Position numbers and translations under genes: made by a program
NCBI RefSeq assembly: GCF_000801105.2
Contig: NC_079515.1
Span: 7,068,001 to 7,132,000, forward strand
Length of the DNA stretch: 64,000 nucleotides
DNA from: Raphanus sativus
Taxonomy: Eukaryota > Streptophyta > Magnoliopsida > Brassicales > Brassicaceae
Direction: 5' to 3'
The notes under the pieces: model-generated
The model's database searches: none
What the model was told of the DNA's origin: nothing
What the model saw: the letters and a program-made list of their open reading frames with translations, nothing else
In this document: piece after piece, positions 1 through 13,500 of the stretch
Position numbering within the stretch: the stretch's first letter is position 1
Layout of the letters: every line of letters begins with the position of its first letter

Positions 1-343
1 TACAGACAATCCTGATGGCAATAGGATTCGGATAATAAATGAATCACAGGATGTGCTAGAGGAGAACGATGGATCCATGAACAACAAAAGTAGTATGGAA
101 AGAGAAGCTGTTCCTAGGATAGAAGGTCATCATGACTTTGAGTTAAGCGGCATGGTCAATAACACAGACGCTGTAATGGAGGCTGATGAGGGGGCAGACA
201 GGTCACTCCTGCAATTCAAGTTGAGGAAAGTAATTAAAGACCTCGAGGAGGCTAAAACTCTCAATAGTCAATATGAAAAAGAGCAGAAGTTACCCTTATC
301 TCAGCAACAGGTTGAAAGTATTGTATGTTCATTTCCACAAGTG
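1..343 (+). pseudogene. Duplicated fragment of the POK1 kinesin coiled-coil exon
   Basis: This stretch copies part of the large coiled-coil exon of the kinesin gene downstream. Bases 1-308 match about 6337-6648, and after a jump of about 260 bases, 309-343 match about 6909-6943. Small differences are visible, such as a 9-base loss near position 80 and a 3-base gain near 130. The kinesin reading frame stays open from base 2 to the edge of the copy and runs on in frame into the next gene (start at 368). The left border lies outside the window. It is probably a dead gene fragment serving as leader or promoter DNA of the WAK-like gene; a translated fusion cannot be excluded. Confidence 0.85.
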
Positions 344-367
344 AAAAGGAAGAAGCCGGCAACAAAA

Positions 368-1636
368 ATGACTTCAAGGCTCCTCCCCTTCTTCTTTTCC
401 GTCTTACTCTACACAGTAACAACTCTAGTATCAACAGCTTCAGGAGCAACATCTTGCCGAACATCTTGCGGCAGCATCCAAATAAACTACCCGTTCGGCA
501 TCGACAAAGGCTGTGGCTCTCCACAGTTCAATGGAATGCTCAACTGCTCCTCCTCCACCGATCTCTTTTTCTTCACTCCTTCCGGAGGCTACAAGGTCCG
601 CTCAATCAATTACGACAAGAACACTATGCTTGTCTTCGATCCCCTCATGTCTACTTGCTCCATCCTCCAGCCTCACCACGATTTCAAACTCTCAGACATC
701 CAGAACGCTCTTATCAGACCCTCCTACGACACCCTTTTCGCTCTCTTCAACTGCTCCAGTGTCTCTCCAGTGCAGAATCGGTACAAGAGTCTCTGCTTCA
801 ACGCCGCTGGCCACTCCTGCGACGAGCTTTATAGCTCGTGTACTTCCTTTCGCATCTTCAACACTACTTCTCCCTATGGTATGAAATCGATTATTTTTTT
901 TCTTAACTAATCTATTAATTCTAGTTAAGACTTCATAATTGGATTTTGTCTCTTTAGGTAATAGAAACAAAAACATTTTTTTTTTTTTTTGAAACTGGCT
1001 TCAAGAAACAAAAACATTTCAGGCAACGAATCAATTTTTTTTGTTAATGTCATTGTAACGTAAAAGCCATTTATTTATTTTTTTCGGCTTAGGTAACAGT
1101 ACGGTGCATACGACGCCGTACTGTTGTTTCACTAGCTACGATACGGTGCGGGTGATGAGTATGAACATTTTGGACTGTTCACATTACACGACCGTGATTG
1201 ACGATGGGAAAATGAAAGGTGTGGTGCCTATAGACTGGTCGTATGGAATCGAGCTTTCCTACTCGGCGCCGGAGATTGGTTGCAGCCCTTGCCAGAAGTC
1301 AGGCGGCACGTGTGGTTACGACGACGAGACGGAGATCTTTCTTTGCCAATGTTCAAACAACATTTCGCCAAGAGATTGTGGTAATAATCCCTATGCTTTT
1401 TAGTTTTTTCCAAGTAGGATGAGAAATTTTTTGTTCTTTTGTCAATTTAATCCACGACAGCATATCAACACAGTTATCGTTTGTCACTGAACTCTTAACA
1501 TATGTTAAGTTATATGTATTTTTTTTTGTCAATCGTAGGTGGTGTGAGTGATCAAGGAGGCTGCAACTCTACAAAAGCTAATTATCCCATGCTTTTCTTG
1601 GTGATGCTCGTATCATTTATTTGTGCGATCTTATGA
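368..1636 (+). CDS. Secreted GUB_WAK domain protein (At3g17350-like)
   Basis: Three exons (368-878, 1093-1380, 1539-1636) join to 298 codons in frame with GT..AG borders. The protein starts with a hydrophobic signal peptide (about residues 1-27). A galacturonan-binding wall-associated-kinase (GUB_WAK) domain follows, shown by the SCGSIQINYPFGIDKGCG signature and many cysteines. A second cysteine-rich part (CSPCQKSGGTCGYD, FLCQCSNN) is the WAK-associated C-terminal type. It ends in a hydrophobic tail of about 17 residues, suggesting a GPI anchor or short membrane anchor; there is no kinase domain. The family is thought to bind pectin in the cell wall; this protein's ligand is unknown. The ATG at 368 is chosen because the signal peptide starts there, although the frame is open upstream through the kinesin fragment. 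Position next to the POK1-like gene matches Arabidopsis At3g17350. Confidence 0.85.
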
Positions 1637-2387
1637 TCTATCCCTCTATTCCTGTGTCAGTTTCTAAGAATTTAAAATATTATGTCTATGGATTATGATC
1701 AAAATTCATCTGTGGTTTCACATTTTATAAACTTGTCGCGTTTTTAAGTTGAAATCAGATGAAAAGAAAAGAAGTAAATTAATCTCCATGTTGACGACTG
1801 ACTGATCGCATGTGGCCCAAATAAATATCTTTACAAACATATTTTATTAATTAAATTCAAAAAATCAATGAAGGTATACTAGTTTAGAAAACGCCAAACA
1901 AGTTTAGAATTCATCAGTCTGACTAGGAATGACTTTCAAACGTCAGATTAACGGCTAATAGATTTTGAACACTACACTTTTCAATCGATTTCTTTATTTA
2001 TTTGGATCGCATGGGTAAAAAAAGCAATTAATTGCAGTTTACATTATTACTACCACCACTACTTTTGTTTATATGTGGGGTCGTTAATCTAAAACCCTTT
2101 GAAGTTACACTAATTAAGCATATACTGTACTAATGATGAATCGAAAGCAAGATAAAACAATAGGGCCTCATTCGTAATAACAAAGAATCCAAAGGGCTCA
2201 AAGAAAAAATAAAAAGGAACTTTCTACTTTTGAAAATCCACTCCCTCTAATTCAAATCTGAGCTTGAAAGCTACAACAGAGTGAGTATAACTAGCATTAA
2301 TTTCATCTTGTTCCATTATGAGCAATTGAAGAAGATCCGTGCATGCTGAGATCGAAAGATAACAACAACAGTACAAGCTAGTCCCTC
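1637..2387. other. Intergenic: 3' end of WAK-like gene and POK1 promoter
   Basis: AT-rich sequence between the stop at 1636 and the kinesin start at 2388. It should hold the 3' UTR of the first gene and the promoter and leader of the second. I see no open frame of note and no repeat. Confidence 0.6.
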
Positions 2388-5300
2388 ATGCCGCGTAACG
2401 CTCCGAGAATCGAGATGCCGGAATCCGAAGAGAACGAGTTCGCGACCTTCGCTCTGTTCTCTCCCTCACGAGCTCCTCTCAATTCGATACCGGATCCAAG
2501 CCAACTGCGGAAGACGACGGCGAATCATCTCTCCGGTTTCGATTTAGCTCAGAAACTGGAGCTCGCGAGAACGCAGCAGGGTCCGGAGAGGAGAGGGGGT
2601 GTCGCGCACGACTCGAACCCTAGGATTGTGAGTCGTAACGCGAGATCTAGGTCGGAGCCGAACTCCGCGCAGAGTACGCCGACTAGGAACGGTGCCAGGG
2701 TTTCTCTCGGTGGCGGGGGATGTGTTACCGGCGCGAGAGTTGCTCAGTCTTTCGCTGGGAGAGGGAGGATCCCAAGGGGGATTTCTATGGCTGATTATGC
2801 GGAAACGGCTCCGCATTTTGAGATGAACGAAGATCATTCGTTTTGGAAAGAGCACAATGTGCAGGTTTGTGGATTTTGTTTAGTTGTTTGGTTGTTTGAA
2901 AAAGTTACTAAGTAAGGCTTTCTTTATATTTGGTGTAGGTTTTGATAAGGCTGAGGCCGTTAAGTACAATGGAAAGGGCTACTCAAGGACATGGTAGGTG
3001 TTTAAAGCAGGAGAGTCCACAGACATTGGTTTGGTTAGGCCATCCAGAGACTAGATTCACCTTTGACCATGTTGCCAGTGAGACTATATCTCAGGTAAAC
3101 CTCATTTATCACAATGCTACACTTCCTTTTTTTTTAACAGATGTTACTATGTGATGTAGTTACCTGAATACACCTTATTTGTTGTGTATCCTGCTGATTT
3201 TTTCAGGAGAAACTATTTCGTGTTGCTGGGCTGCCTATGGTGGAGAATTGCTTGTCTGGTTACAACAGCTGTGTGTTTGCCTACGGTCAGGTGAGATCAT
3301 GAATGATGATATGTACCTGCCTGTTAGAATTTTATGTGGTTCAGAATGTAAGAAACTTAAACATCTTCTCTTATAGACTGGTAGTGGCAAGACCTATACT
3401 ATGATGGGAGAGATATCTGAGGCGGAGGGGAGCCTTGGTGAAGACTGTGGAGTTACTGCTCGTATTTTTGAGTATCTCTTCTCAAGAATCAAAATGGTAA
3501 CTACCTAATTCCTCAGGACGAATCGTTACAAGCCAATCTATTTTAGTACTTAATAGGTCTTCTAAAATCAGGAAGAAGAGGGAAGGAGAGATGAAAAACT
3601 TAGATTCAGTTGCAAATGTTCTTTTCTTGAGATATACAACGAGCAGATTACCGACCTCTTGGAGCCATCCTCGACCAATTTGCAAGTAAACCAGTTTCTT
3701 TTTCTTCCATCACTTGACTACTATTGAATCATTATGTTACTTTTTGTTTTGAGATAGGTCGTAACCTTGTATTCCATGTTTTAGCTCAGAGAAGACTTTG
3801 GAAAAGGGGTTTATGTGGAAAATCTTGTAGAACATAATGTGCGAACTGTTAATGACGTTCTAAAGCTTCTATTACAGGCAAGACTTCCCTACTAAAGATT
3901 AGCTTAAGACTTAAGGTGTTCAAGTTATTAAGTTTTAATGTTTTCCTTATGCTCAGGGGGCTGCGAACCGGAAGATTGCAGCAACTCATATGAATAGTGA
4001 AAGCAGCAGATCCCACAGCGTTTTCACGTGTACAATCGAGAGCATCTGGGAGAGAGATTCCCTAACCCATTCAAGATTTGCCAGACTAAATTTGGTCGAT
4101 TTGGCTGGTTCTGAAAGGTAGCCAGTATATTTTACTGTGGTTAGTTTTGCATCTTCGACTGATGAAATTATCCTTGTTACATATACAGGCAGAAAAGCTC
4201 AGGTGCGGAAGGGGATCGCCTAAAAGAAGCAGCAAACATTAACAAATCCTTATCCACTCTGGGGTAATCCTATCAGACATCTGTTTACGTGTCAGTTTGG
4301 CTGTCCTCTGCTTTTACCAATAACTATTTTCTGTTGTACATTGCTAAGCGTTTCTCACAAAATGGATGGCACGACTTTATTTGCTTTAGGTGTTTGACAA
4401 CTTAAAAATTGTTATTGCCTTAAGCTTTAAGATAAATAATCTTTGGACAAGAGGCCTACAGTGCTTACACCTTCTACTATGCTCTATTTTCTCTAATCTT
4501 GTAACAAATTCTTAGTAGTTACTAACACTATCCCATTCATCTGTAAATTTAGCTTAGTGATAATGTCTCTGGTGGATTTGGCACATGGGAAACATAGACA
4601 TGTTCCGTATCGAGATTCACGACTTACCTTTCTACTGCAGGTATGACCTATTAGAGCACTTCAGCCTTCATTTTTCCTTGCAACTGCATTGAGACTAACA
4701 TCATATATGGTTTCAGGATTCTCTGGGGGGTAATTCTAAAACAATGATAATAGCCAATGTCAGCCCATCTCTTTGGTCTGTAACAATATCCATTCTTGCT
4801 TAATGGGTTTACCATTTACCTAATATGTCCCGTCCTGTGTATTTCTGATTATTATTGATTTATTGCAGCTCTACCAACGAGACTCTCAGCACACTGAAGT
4901 TCGCACAACGAGCCAAACTAATACAGAATAACGTAGTTTATGATTATTCAAATATTACAATTCCGCCTTTTCAAAAAAAAAATATATTACAATTTCGTCT
5001 ATGAAGTTTGACATGATGTAAGTTTGATTCATTTTCATGTTCCAGGCTAAAGTCAATGAAGATGCCTCTGGGGATGTCACAGCACTCCAACAGGAAATAA
5101 GAAAGTTAAAGGTATTGACATCTGGACCAAACAGTAGACTTTACTTATCTCCTGGATATGCATGTGACAGTGCTATCAAAACGTTTTCGTATATTGAAGG
5201 TCCAGTTATCCTCTCTCGTGAAGAGCCATAACTCTTGTGGGGCTCTTTCAGACTGCATAGCTTCTCTTGAAGAACCCAGATATTCTGGTACGTATGAAGT

Positions 5301-8300
5301 AGCAAGAAAAACACAAGAAGACAAGTGTCACTGTCAGGTGAACAACTCACTGAAAAAGAAGGTATTTTGCAAAAGATTAGTCCTTTTCAGATCATGTAAT
5401 GAAGTTTTGGGGAAAAAATGATATTTGCTGTTCTTAATATCGTTTAGTGCGGTTGCTGGTTTCTTAAGCTTAACTTTGATAAACTGTAGGAGAACGAGGT
5501 GGAAAAGGAATTTGAAGACTGCAGAAAGATGAACTCTAGTTTGGTCAGGTACTAATATGAAAGCCAAATATTCTTTTTTGTGAAGCTTTGGTATTGTATT
5601 AAAATCATTTACACTGTTGCATTATTTAGTTTGTGATATGTGAAATGGAAAATTTGCTGAGCTCTCTGTTGCATTTTTGTCTAAAAAACTGTCGCTCTAT
5701 TCTTGGAGTTTGTCGTCCTACGTTTACTACCCTGTTCTATTACAGTTCTGATATGCCTTGTGTTAGTTGATAATATAACCTTGAACCTGAAAATTTTCAA
5801 TTTTCTCAGAAAATAATAATACTATGATTAATTTGACAAGGTGGGAAAGAAGCCTGCTTTGGTATCGTCTTTTATGTTTTGGTGTTGCTTTTCAATGCAG
5901 AGAACTAGATGAGATACAAGCAGGACTTGGAAGATACTTGAAATTCGACCAAATACAATCAGACTTTGTAAGGTTTCATACTGACAGAGCAGTGGTTGTT
6001 ATTAAATTTGCTTCGCCGGTTATTTATGTTTGTTTACCTTTTGCAGGTTGCATCTTCCACCAGTGGAGCTGAGCAGGTTAATCAAGCACATAAACATTCA
6101 ATGGTTTGTTGAGTTATTATTTGTTATAAGAATCAGTCTGAATATATATTATATGTATATATATTTATTGTTTTGACATAGAAAGCTTGCTTGGAAGGGA
6201 AACTGTATATAAATGAGAAGCTCGTCTAACGCACTTTTTTCTGTTGAAACAGGCAGAAACAATGTCTACTAATGGTGAAAACAAAGAGGAAGTGTGCTTT
6301 TCAGAGAGTAAAAACTGCAGTAGTATCAATGGTGATACAGACAATCCTGATGGCAATAGGATTCAGATAATAAATGAATCACAGGATGTGCTAGAGGAGA
6401 ACGATGGATCCATGAAACTGCTGAACAACAAAAGTAGTATGGAAAGAGACGCTGTTCCTAGGATAGAAGGTCATGACTTTGAGTTAAACGGCATGGTCAA
6501 TAACACAGATGCTGTAATGAAGTCTGATGAGGGGGCAGACAGGTCAGTTCTGCAGTTCAAGTTGAGGAAAGTAATCAAGGAGCTCGAGGAGGCCAAAACA
6601 CTCAATAGTCACTATGAAAAAGAGCAGAAGTTACTTTTATCTCAGCAACAAGATATTGAAGTAGTCCGCGAGCAAGTCGAGACAGAAACCGCTAGAACAA
6701 TTCTTGAGCTGCAGGAAGAGATGATTGCTCTCGAGTCTGAATTTCAAGGAAGAATCTGTAAGCTGACTGAAGAAAATCAATCGATGAAAGATACTATAAC
6801 TGTTAGAGAGGCAGAAATGAGAGCACTTAACCAAGACTGGGAAAAGGCCACCTTAGAACTAACAAATTTCATTGTGGATGGGTCTAAATCCATCACAGAT
6901 GCCTCCACACAGATTGAAAGTATTGTATGTTCATTTCCACATGTGAATGCGTGGATAGGAGATTATGTTGAAAAGGCTGCAAAAGATTGTATAAGAAAGG
7001 AAGAAACAATTTTCCTTCTTCAGAAAAGCTTGGAGGATGCAAGGATATTGTTAGCAGAGATGGATTTGAAGCTGAATTGCTTAAAGGATGCAACAATTGC
7101 TCTCAACGAATTTCAACTGGATGGCAATGCTGCAACCACCGAAGAGAGTTTTCGCGTGAGCACTGAATTAGACAGGATGAGCAACGAGGTAGACACGCTT
7201 GAGAATGACTTAAAAGCAAAGCAGTGTTCTATTCTGGAGGCAGAGCGACATGCCGAAGCTGCCTTTTCTGTTAAAAAATGGCTTTCGGACTCTAGAAATC
7301 AACACCAAATGCCGGAAAAAGTAGAAGATCAACCGGTTAAAGAAAGCGGTCCCTCAAGTTCAGTCTTGGCTTCTCCTTGTGCGGAAGCGAATGCTGATAT
7401 TAATTTTTTAATGGATGGATATATAAGTGAAGCAACATATACGAAGGGTGATGAGTTTTCAACATCAAGCTCTGACTTTTCAAACTGCAGATTGCAACAT
7501 GATTGTGCATTGAACGCAGAGGGTCAAAGAGTTTCAGGTTCTGAATCTGACGCCCAGGAAATTCAAAACAGGACCAGGTCAGCAGCTTTGTTGGTTAAGA
7601 GTGGTTCTGAACATTGTGTTTACTGTGGAGGTATACTTTTGCTTGTCTTTTAATCACACACCCTATACCGAAGATATATAATTAGTAATCTTGAATGACT
7701 AAACCACCAGTTCTATCTTTTATGTATAGAAAGAAGCTTAAGTGTTTGTTTTATGCAGAGGGAAGGCAGACTGTACAGAGGCCATTAACGATAATGATGG
7801 GTAGAGCAGAAACGGAACGCAAATGCAGTAACCCAGTAAGTTTTTACTACCATTCGTTCTTTTCAAGATATATGAAGAAACTGGTTACATGTCAATGAAA
7901 GAGTAAACCATTGAGTTTGCATCTACGCAGCTTTTTTGAGATATATTTGGGTCTTATGCAGAGAGTGGATCCTGTGAGAAGTTTCTTCGACCGATTTGAG
8001 GCAGTTAATGCTACCATGAAAGAAGCTGACCTCACACTATGTGAATTAGTAAAGGCCAATGAGAAGAAAAATTTTGAAACTGCAATGTGGCATCAAACGC
8101 ATGAAGAGCTAATGGTTAAGGAGAAAAATCTGACGGATGATCTTGAACAGGTCAAGTCTACACTATCGGCAACTGAACGGGAAAATCAAATCTTACTAAA
8201 TCAAACACAATCGACTTTGGCTGAAATGGAAAATTCGGTGTCTTTGCTTGAAGCATATCTTCTGGAAACCAAAAGAGAAATAGGAGAAACAGTAGAGGCT

Positions 8301-11300
8301 TTAGCTTCCGATGTTGAACAGATTGTATCTGAAAACATGGAGAGAGAGTTCACCATGTATGCAACATACCAGTGCCACATTGGGAAACTGATGGATCAAA
8401 TTTTGGACCACAGAAAACAGGTTATCACTCCCCACAATGCGGGGCAAGAAAACCAACAGTCAATGGAAACAAATGCCATTGGGTACAGTGCTGAAGATGA
8501 AGTTACGGGTAAGCTAAACAGAGTTCACAAAGCTGATGTGGTCACAAATCTCGAAGGTGAAGAAGTTGTTCAGACACATGAAGGCCTGTTAAATGAGAAC
8601 TTTTATCTGAAAAAGGAGCTGGACAGAAAAGAAGCTTTGTTTGAAGGTTTGCTCTTTGATTTTCGGCTACTCCAGGAATCAGCATCAAATAAAAGAGATA
8701 TCAAAGATGAAATGGATGAGCTTTTTGAAGCGTTATGCAAAGTTCAGCAAGATCTGGAGCTGAAAGCGAATCAAGTGCAAGATCTTTTTGTTCATAATCA
8801 GAATCTAGAAAATTGCTCCATTGACTTGAAAAAAGCGCTTCATACGTCCAAGGTGGATCTAGAGCAGGTCAAAGAGAGGATAGAAATTCTTGCGGAGCAG
8901 AATGATGAGTTAAGCGTCCTCGTCAGAGACCTCTGTATGGAAAAGGTTGCAGCTGAAGAGGGACTGGAAGACCAAAAAGAGATTGTTCAAAGACTAGAAA
9001 ACGAAATCCTTCACTTGACTACTACAGCAGAAAAGCAGTTGGTCAAATCCATCGAAGAAAACTTGAAAAAGACCAGCGATGAGAAAGATCAACTTGTTGA
9101 AGAAATATGTTCATTGAATGACAAGCTCATGTTGGCGTATGCTATAGCTGATGAAAAAGAAGCAATTGCCGTAGAGGCTCGTCAGGTTTGTAACTTGTAA
9201 TTGCTTCTTTCTAAATGAATCATTTGATCCTTAGCAATACTGAAGACTGACAGGAGTCTTTGTCTCATGTAGGAATCTGAAGCGAGTAAAATATATGCCG
9301 AACAAAAGGAAGAGGAGGTCAAGATTCTAGAAATTTCTGTTGAGGAACTTGAGCGTACTGTAAATATATTAGAACAACGGGTTAGTTTGCTTTGTTTGTC
9401 ATTCTCTGTGTACAACATACTGTTCAGTCCGTCGTCTTAATTCTCATACTTATCTTCGACCTATCTTGGCTTCCAGGTGTATGATATGGATGAGGAAGTT
9501 AAAAGACATCGCACATTAGAGACAGAGCTCCAAGCTCTCAGGCAGAGATTGTTTAGATTTGAGGACCTCACTGGCACTGTGGTCACAACCACTGAAGGCA
9601 GAGATGAATATGAGAGTCAACTATCCACGTTAGCCATCCTAATCCTTCTTACGATTTAAGTTTATCTTGTCCATCTTTCTCGGTGAATACTGATATTGGT
9701 AAAGATAAACGTACTACAGGTCAAAAGAGCTGCAAGGTGCGCATGGTCAGATACAAGTCCTCCAGAAGGAAGTAGCAGAGAAAACCAAAGAGGTGTGTTA
9801 TATTATTGGATTGTTCAGTTCAGTTTTCTCATGAAACTCAAAATTTTACCCTTACTTCTACTTTCGTCTTTCCCCACTTACAGATTAAACAGCTAAAAGA
9901 GTACATCTCCGAAATTTTAATGCATTCTGAGGCCCAAGCATCTAAATACCAAGAGAAGGTATTGGAGTTGTAGACTTTAGCAGTTCTAAACACTAAGTTA
10001 ACTTGCTAAAATCATTTAGTTCAGCGAATAATTAGTTTCCATACTGCACAAATTTGCGACATTCTTTGCTAAAAGAAAACATCATGTCAAGAATTATTGT
10101 TATTTCTGTTACCTATTGTGCTGCATCTGAAGGCGGTAAAATTAGTGTTTATTTATATTAGCACCTGGGAGTGTTATTTCTCTTCATTTGTAGCTCATAT
10201 AACTTCATTGGTTTCTACTGTTAACAGTACAAGACTCTGGAGGCCATGATTCGAGACTTCAAATTAGAGGAGTCAAGTTCGTCAGCTGCAGAGACCAACA
10301 TATCACATAAAACTGAGAAAAGCTCAATAAGGAACAGAGGTTCAAGTTCACCCTTTAGATGTATAGTTGGGTTGGTACAACAGATGAAGTTGGAGAAGGA
10401 TCAGGAATTGACCATGGCAAGGGTTCGTGTTGAAGAATTGGAATCATTGCTAGCTGCTAAACAGAAAGAGGTCCAGCCTACTTGCACTAGATTCTTCTTT
10501 TCTTCTGAAGTGACATAGAATCCCTCTTACATAATTTTCATGCTGGAACAGGTTTGCACATTGAACACGAGGATAGCTGCAGCTGATAGCATGACTCATG
10601 ATGTTATTCGGGATTTACTTGGTGTGAAAATGGATATAACTAGCTATGCTGTAAGTATATTAGATTTTATGTCATCTTTAAGAGAGTTTAAGAAAGCACT
10701 TTTTTTCCTAAACGTATTCGGTTTCTTCGTTGGGATATTTCAGGAGTTGATTGACCAGCACCAGGTCCAAAGAGTGGTTGAAGAGGCTAAGCAACATGCT
10801 GAAGAGATCATGTCCAAGGTGATAATGCTATATACATATTGCATCCTCTTTAGTTAATCATCAGCTTTGGTCATTGATCTCCCTTTTTCTCCATCGATTT
10901 AGGACCAAGAAATCATCAACCTGAAGAGACATATTGATGCTCTTGTTAAGGAAAGAGAGAGGTTAGCCCTGTTCTACGTCTACCATAACTGTTCTCTCAC
11001 TAGCCAAGATGTTTATTTTCTCTCTTGAAGTACATAAAATATTTGCTCTCTTGGGATGTTCTTGCTGGACAGTTGCATGTCAGAGTTGAACAAGAAGGAT
11101 ACAGATGTTCTTGCGACACAGATATCTCTGGACCAACTACAAGAGCGAGCTCAATTGCTTTCTATGCAAAACGAAATGTTGAAGGTAATTAAAAGTTTGT
11201 TCCACCTTTAATCCTACAACCATTGTTACGTGTGTTTCTTAGCTCACTGATTCTATCTTCCATATTTTCAGAATGACAAGAGCAATTTGCTGAGGAGGTT

Positions 11301-11621
11301 AGCTGAACTTGAACAAACAGTCCGCGAAGCCCAGGCCAGTAACCAACGTGTTCCACAGACAAAAAAGGTATGCATAATATACTTACAAACGGCGCTGCAT
11401 TCTTTACTCAATGATCTGATTCCAAGATCTTGAATTTTTTTTCTGTTGAACAGGATACAGTGTCATTTAAACTAGCTGATACTGATTATACTAAGAGACT
11501 GGAAAACGCTCAGAAGCTTCTTTCTCATGCTAATAATGAATTGGCAAAGTATCGCAAAACCAGCAATAACATTCCATCTACAAGAACTCAAGGACAGAGC
11601 TCTGGTACAAGATATCGGTAA
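2388..11621 (+). CDS. POK1: Kinesin-12, phragmoplast orienting kinesin 1-like
   Basis: I join 30 exons in frame to 1,937 residues: 2388-2864, 2939-3094, 3207-3290, 3377-3496, 3572-3685, 3785-3877, 3957-4117, 4189-4263, 4553-4640, 4717-4775, 4869-4932, 5046-5111, 5200-5361, 5490-5548, 5901-5967, 6047-6076, 6253-7630, 7759-7835, 7962-9185, 9273-9380, 9477-9628, 9720-9792, 9884-9958, 10228-10470, 10552-10650, 10744-10818, 10903-10961, 11073-11184, 11272-11367, 11454-11621. The motor domain spans about residues 157-497, with P-loop [10 protein letters not shown] (~238), switch I SSRSHSV (~364) and switch [10 protein letters not shown] (~394). The rest is mostly heptad-rich coiled coil. POK kinesins place the division site at the preprophase band and steer the phragmoplast; the start [18 protein letters not shown] fits POK1. 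The intron after 3877 has a GC donor. No internal stops: the gene looks intact. Confidence 0.93.
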
Positions 11622-11994
11622 GAGATCTTCTTTACCAAACTGTGCAAGTCCCACGTCCAATTCTAATTGCTAGATGGAATTTCATACGTGATTTTATTTT
11701 AAAATCTTTTGGAATGATTGTGTATAAGAGTGCATATACCATGTTGTTGTAGTTGGTATGTTGTTTGTATTTTTGTATGTTTATATTTCTATGAAGGAAG
11801 AGTTTTGCAATCATTCGGTGTTAAGCCACTTGACCACCATCTTCTCATTTGCTAATTACGGAGTAAACTAAAGATATGATGGTTTTCACTCTTGCACCAC
11901 AAATACAACAAAGACAAAACTCGAGCCTATCTATATGTTCGAAGCTTCAAAGACTCATCCTGAGACAAGGCAATTTACAACATTACAGGTGTAA
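11622..11994. other. 3' flank of the kinesin gene
   Basis: AT-rich DNA following the stop codon, most likely 3' UTR and poly(A) region. No separate gene or repeat is seen. Confidence 0.5.
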
Positions 11995-12310
11995 TATGAC
12001 CATCCACTTACGGGGAAGAAGGCCTTCTTCCTCTTTAGGTTCCAAGGAACTGTGATGTCCGTGGATTTATTAGACGCGATCTTGTTGAATACTAGGAGGA
12101 ATCCTTCTCTGCAATAAAGATCCAGTGATATAAGTATATAACACTCTCAGCCACAACATAACCCCCTTCTTCTGATCTGGAACGGACAAACCAAAAAAAG
12201 ACAAGAACATACCTTAATCAGCTCAACAATGTTCACTCTTGCTGATAGCTGTTCACTCTTGCTGATAGCCCTTTCCATTGCCTTGAAAGCAACTTCAACA
12301 AATCTCGTCT
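11995..12310 (-). pseudogene. Broken Alba-domain gene fragment
   Basis: Read on the minus strand, about 12310-12200 encodes VEVAFKAMERAIS, and in a shifted frame VNIVELIK. After a gap, about 12115-12000 gives IPPSIQQ, STDIT and EEEGLLP in more than one frame. In order these match the Alba/Rpp25-like RNA-binding family (FKAMGRAI, TIVELIKRRIP, STDIT, EEGLLP). The reading frame is broken by a tandem 20-base duplication (two copies of TGTTCACTCTTGCTGATAGC from 12230 on), by at least one other shift and by stops. Only this middle part of the domain is present. The identification rests on remembered family motifs. Confidence 0.6.
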
Positions 12311-13500
12311 CCATCAATACGTAATAGTATGAACACCAGTTCGTTATATCATATACTAGTCTAAGTCGCAGACATTTTCAAATCTCTCATCTCCACTCCA
12401 ATACACATATAGATTGAGTTACTAGGCTCCAAACAACCGATATAATGGGCCAACAATTAGGACCCTAGATCAATGACATATAGGCTTTTTTTAGTTTAAA
12501 GTGGCTACTTGCTAACTTCTTGGCTTGAATGAATGTAACCCATTTTTGAAACATTTTATGGCCCTATTGGTAAGTGGCGACTATATATTTATGTGATTTT
12601 AAGCGGATTTAGAAAATTTAATCCAAATTTATTTGTAAATCCTAAACGCAAATGAGAAAAAATAAGATATGTTTTTTGTTTGGTGAACAGATTTACATTT
12701 GAATTAACTTTCTAAAACTGCTTAAAAAACACATGAATATATACAAGCCGCGTGCATAAATAAGATTTCGAACTTCTGTTTTGGTACTTTGAAGAAAGTA
12801 TAAATAATTTCGAAAAGATGGTGGAAATTGAGGTGAGACAGACGCGAAAGCTTCACGGTGGTTGTTGACTTTGTAGACCGACGACCATATCACAAAGAAC
12901 ACGCTCACCTCGCTTTACATCTCGTTGACCTCTATTCAACTTCTTTACTTATATTCCATCCATAGTATCATATAAATTAATAAACCGACTATTTTGCTTT
13001 TGTTTTTCTCGCATACATTCACCCACTAGGTAAAAGTTTCTTCAGCTTTTATGTGATTCAAAGAAAGTTATACTATTATTATGTTTGACGGTGAGCGTGG
13101 AACTTGGAATAAGACAAAAATCTGTCTATGGTTTGGAGTTATGCTAGAAACTAAATTACCATATATTTACTTGGCCAAATAAAAACTTTGGAGTCGGACT
13201 AGTTGTCAATATCTCCTTAAAGGATTAGTTGAGCTTTGGTTCAGATTCTCCAATTTTTTTTATAAAAAATCAGAAGGTTATGTAATTCAGTATACGGTCC
13301 ACTATATAAAAATTACGAAATGAATTTATTTATCCTTTTATTTCAAAATTTATTGGATCATTTTATGTAGGATAAGGTTGACTTTGTGTGAATAAACACT
13401 ATTTTAAAGATAAAAGAAATTGTGGAACAATTAAAATGGGTAATAAAGGAGTAGATTAAGACATTGGACCCTCCAGAGACGATAAAGTAAAATAAATAAT
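12311..13500. other. Intergenic, no gene seen
   Basis: AT-rich DNA with stops in all frames and no recognisable repeat. The part next to 13500 should contain the promoter of the kinase gene. Confidence 0.5.

Noticed and set aside
261..834. Overlapping frames on both strands over the WAK-like exon
   Set aside because: They are shadows of the spliced GUB_WAK gene, which has a signal peptide, domain motifs and working splice sites.
5158..5567. Separate small genes inside the kinesin region
   Set aside because: These frames are kinesin exons 13-14 with their introns or antisense shadows; the exons join in frame with the rest.
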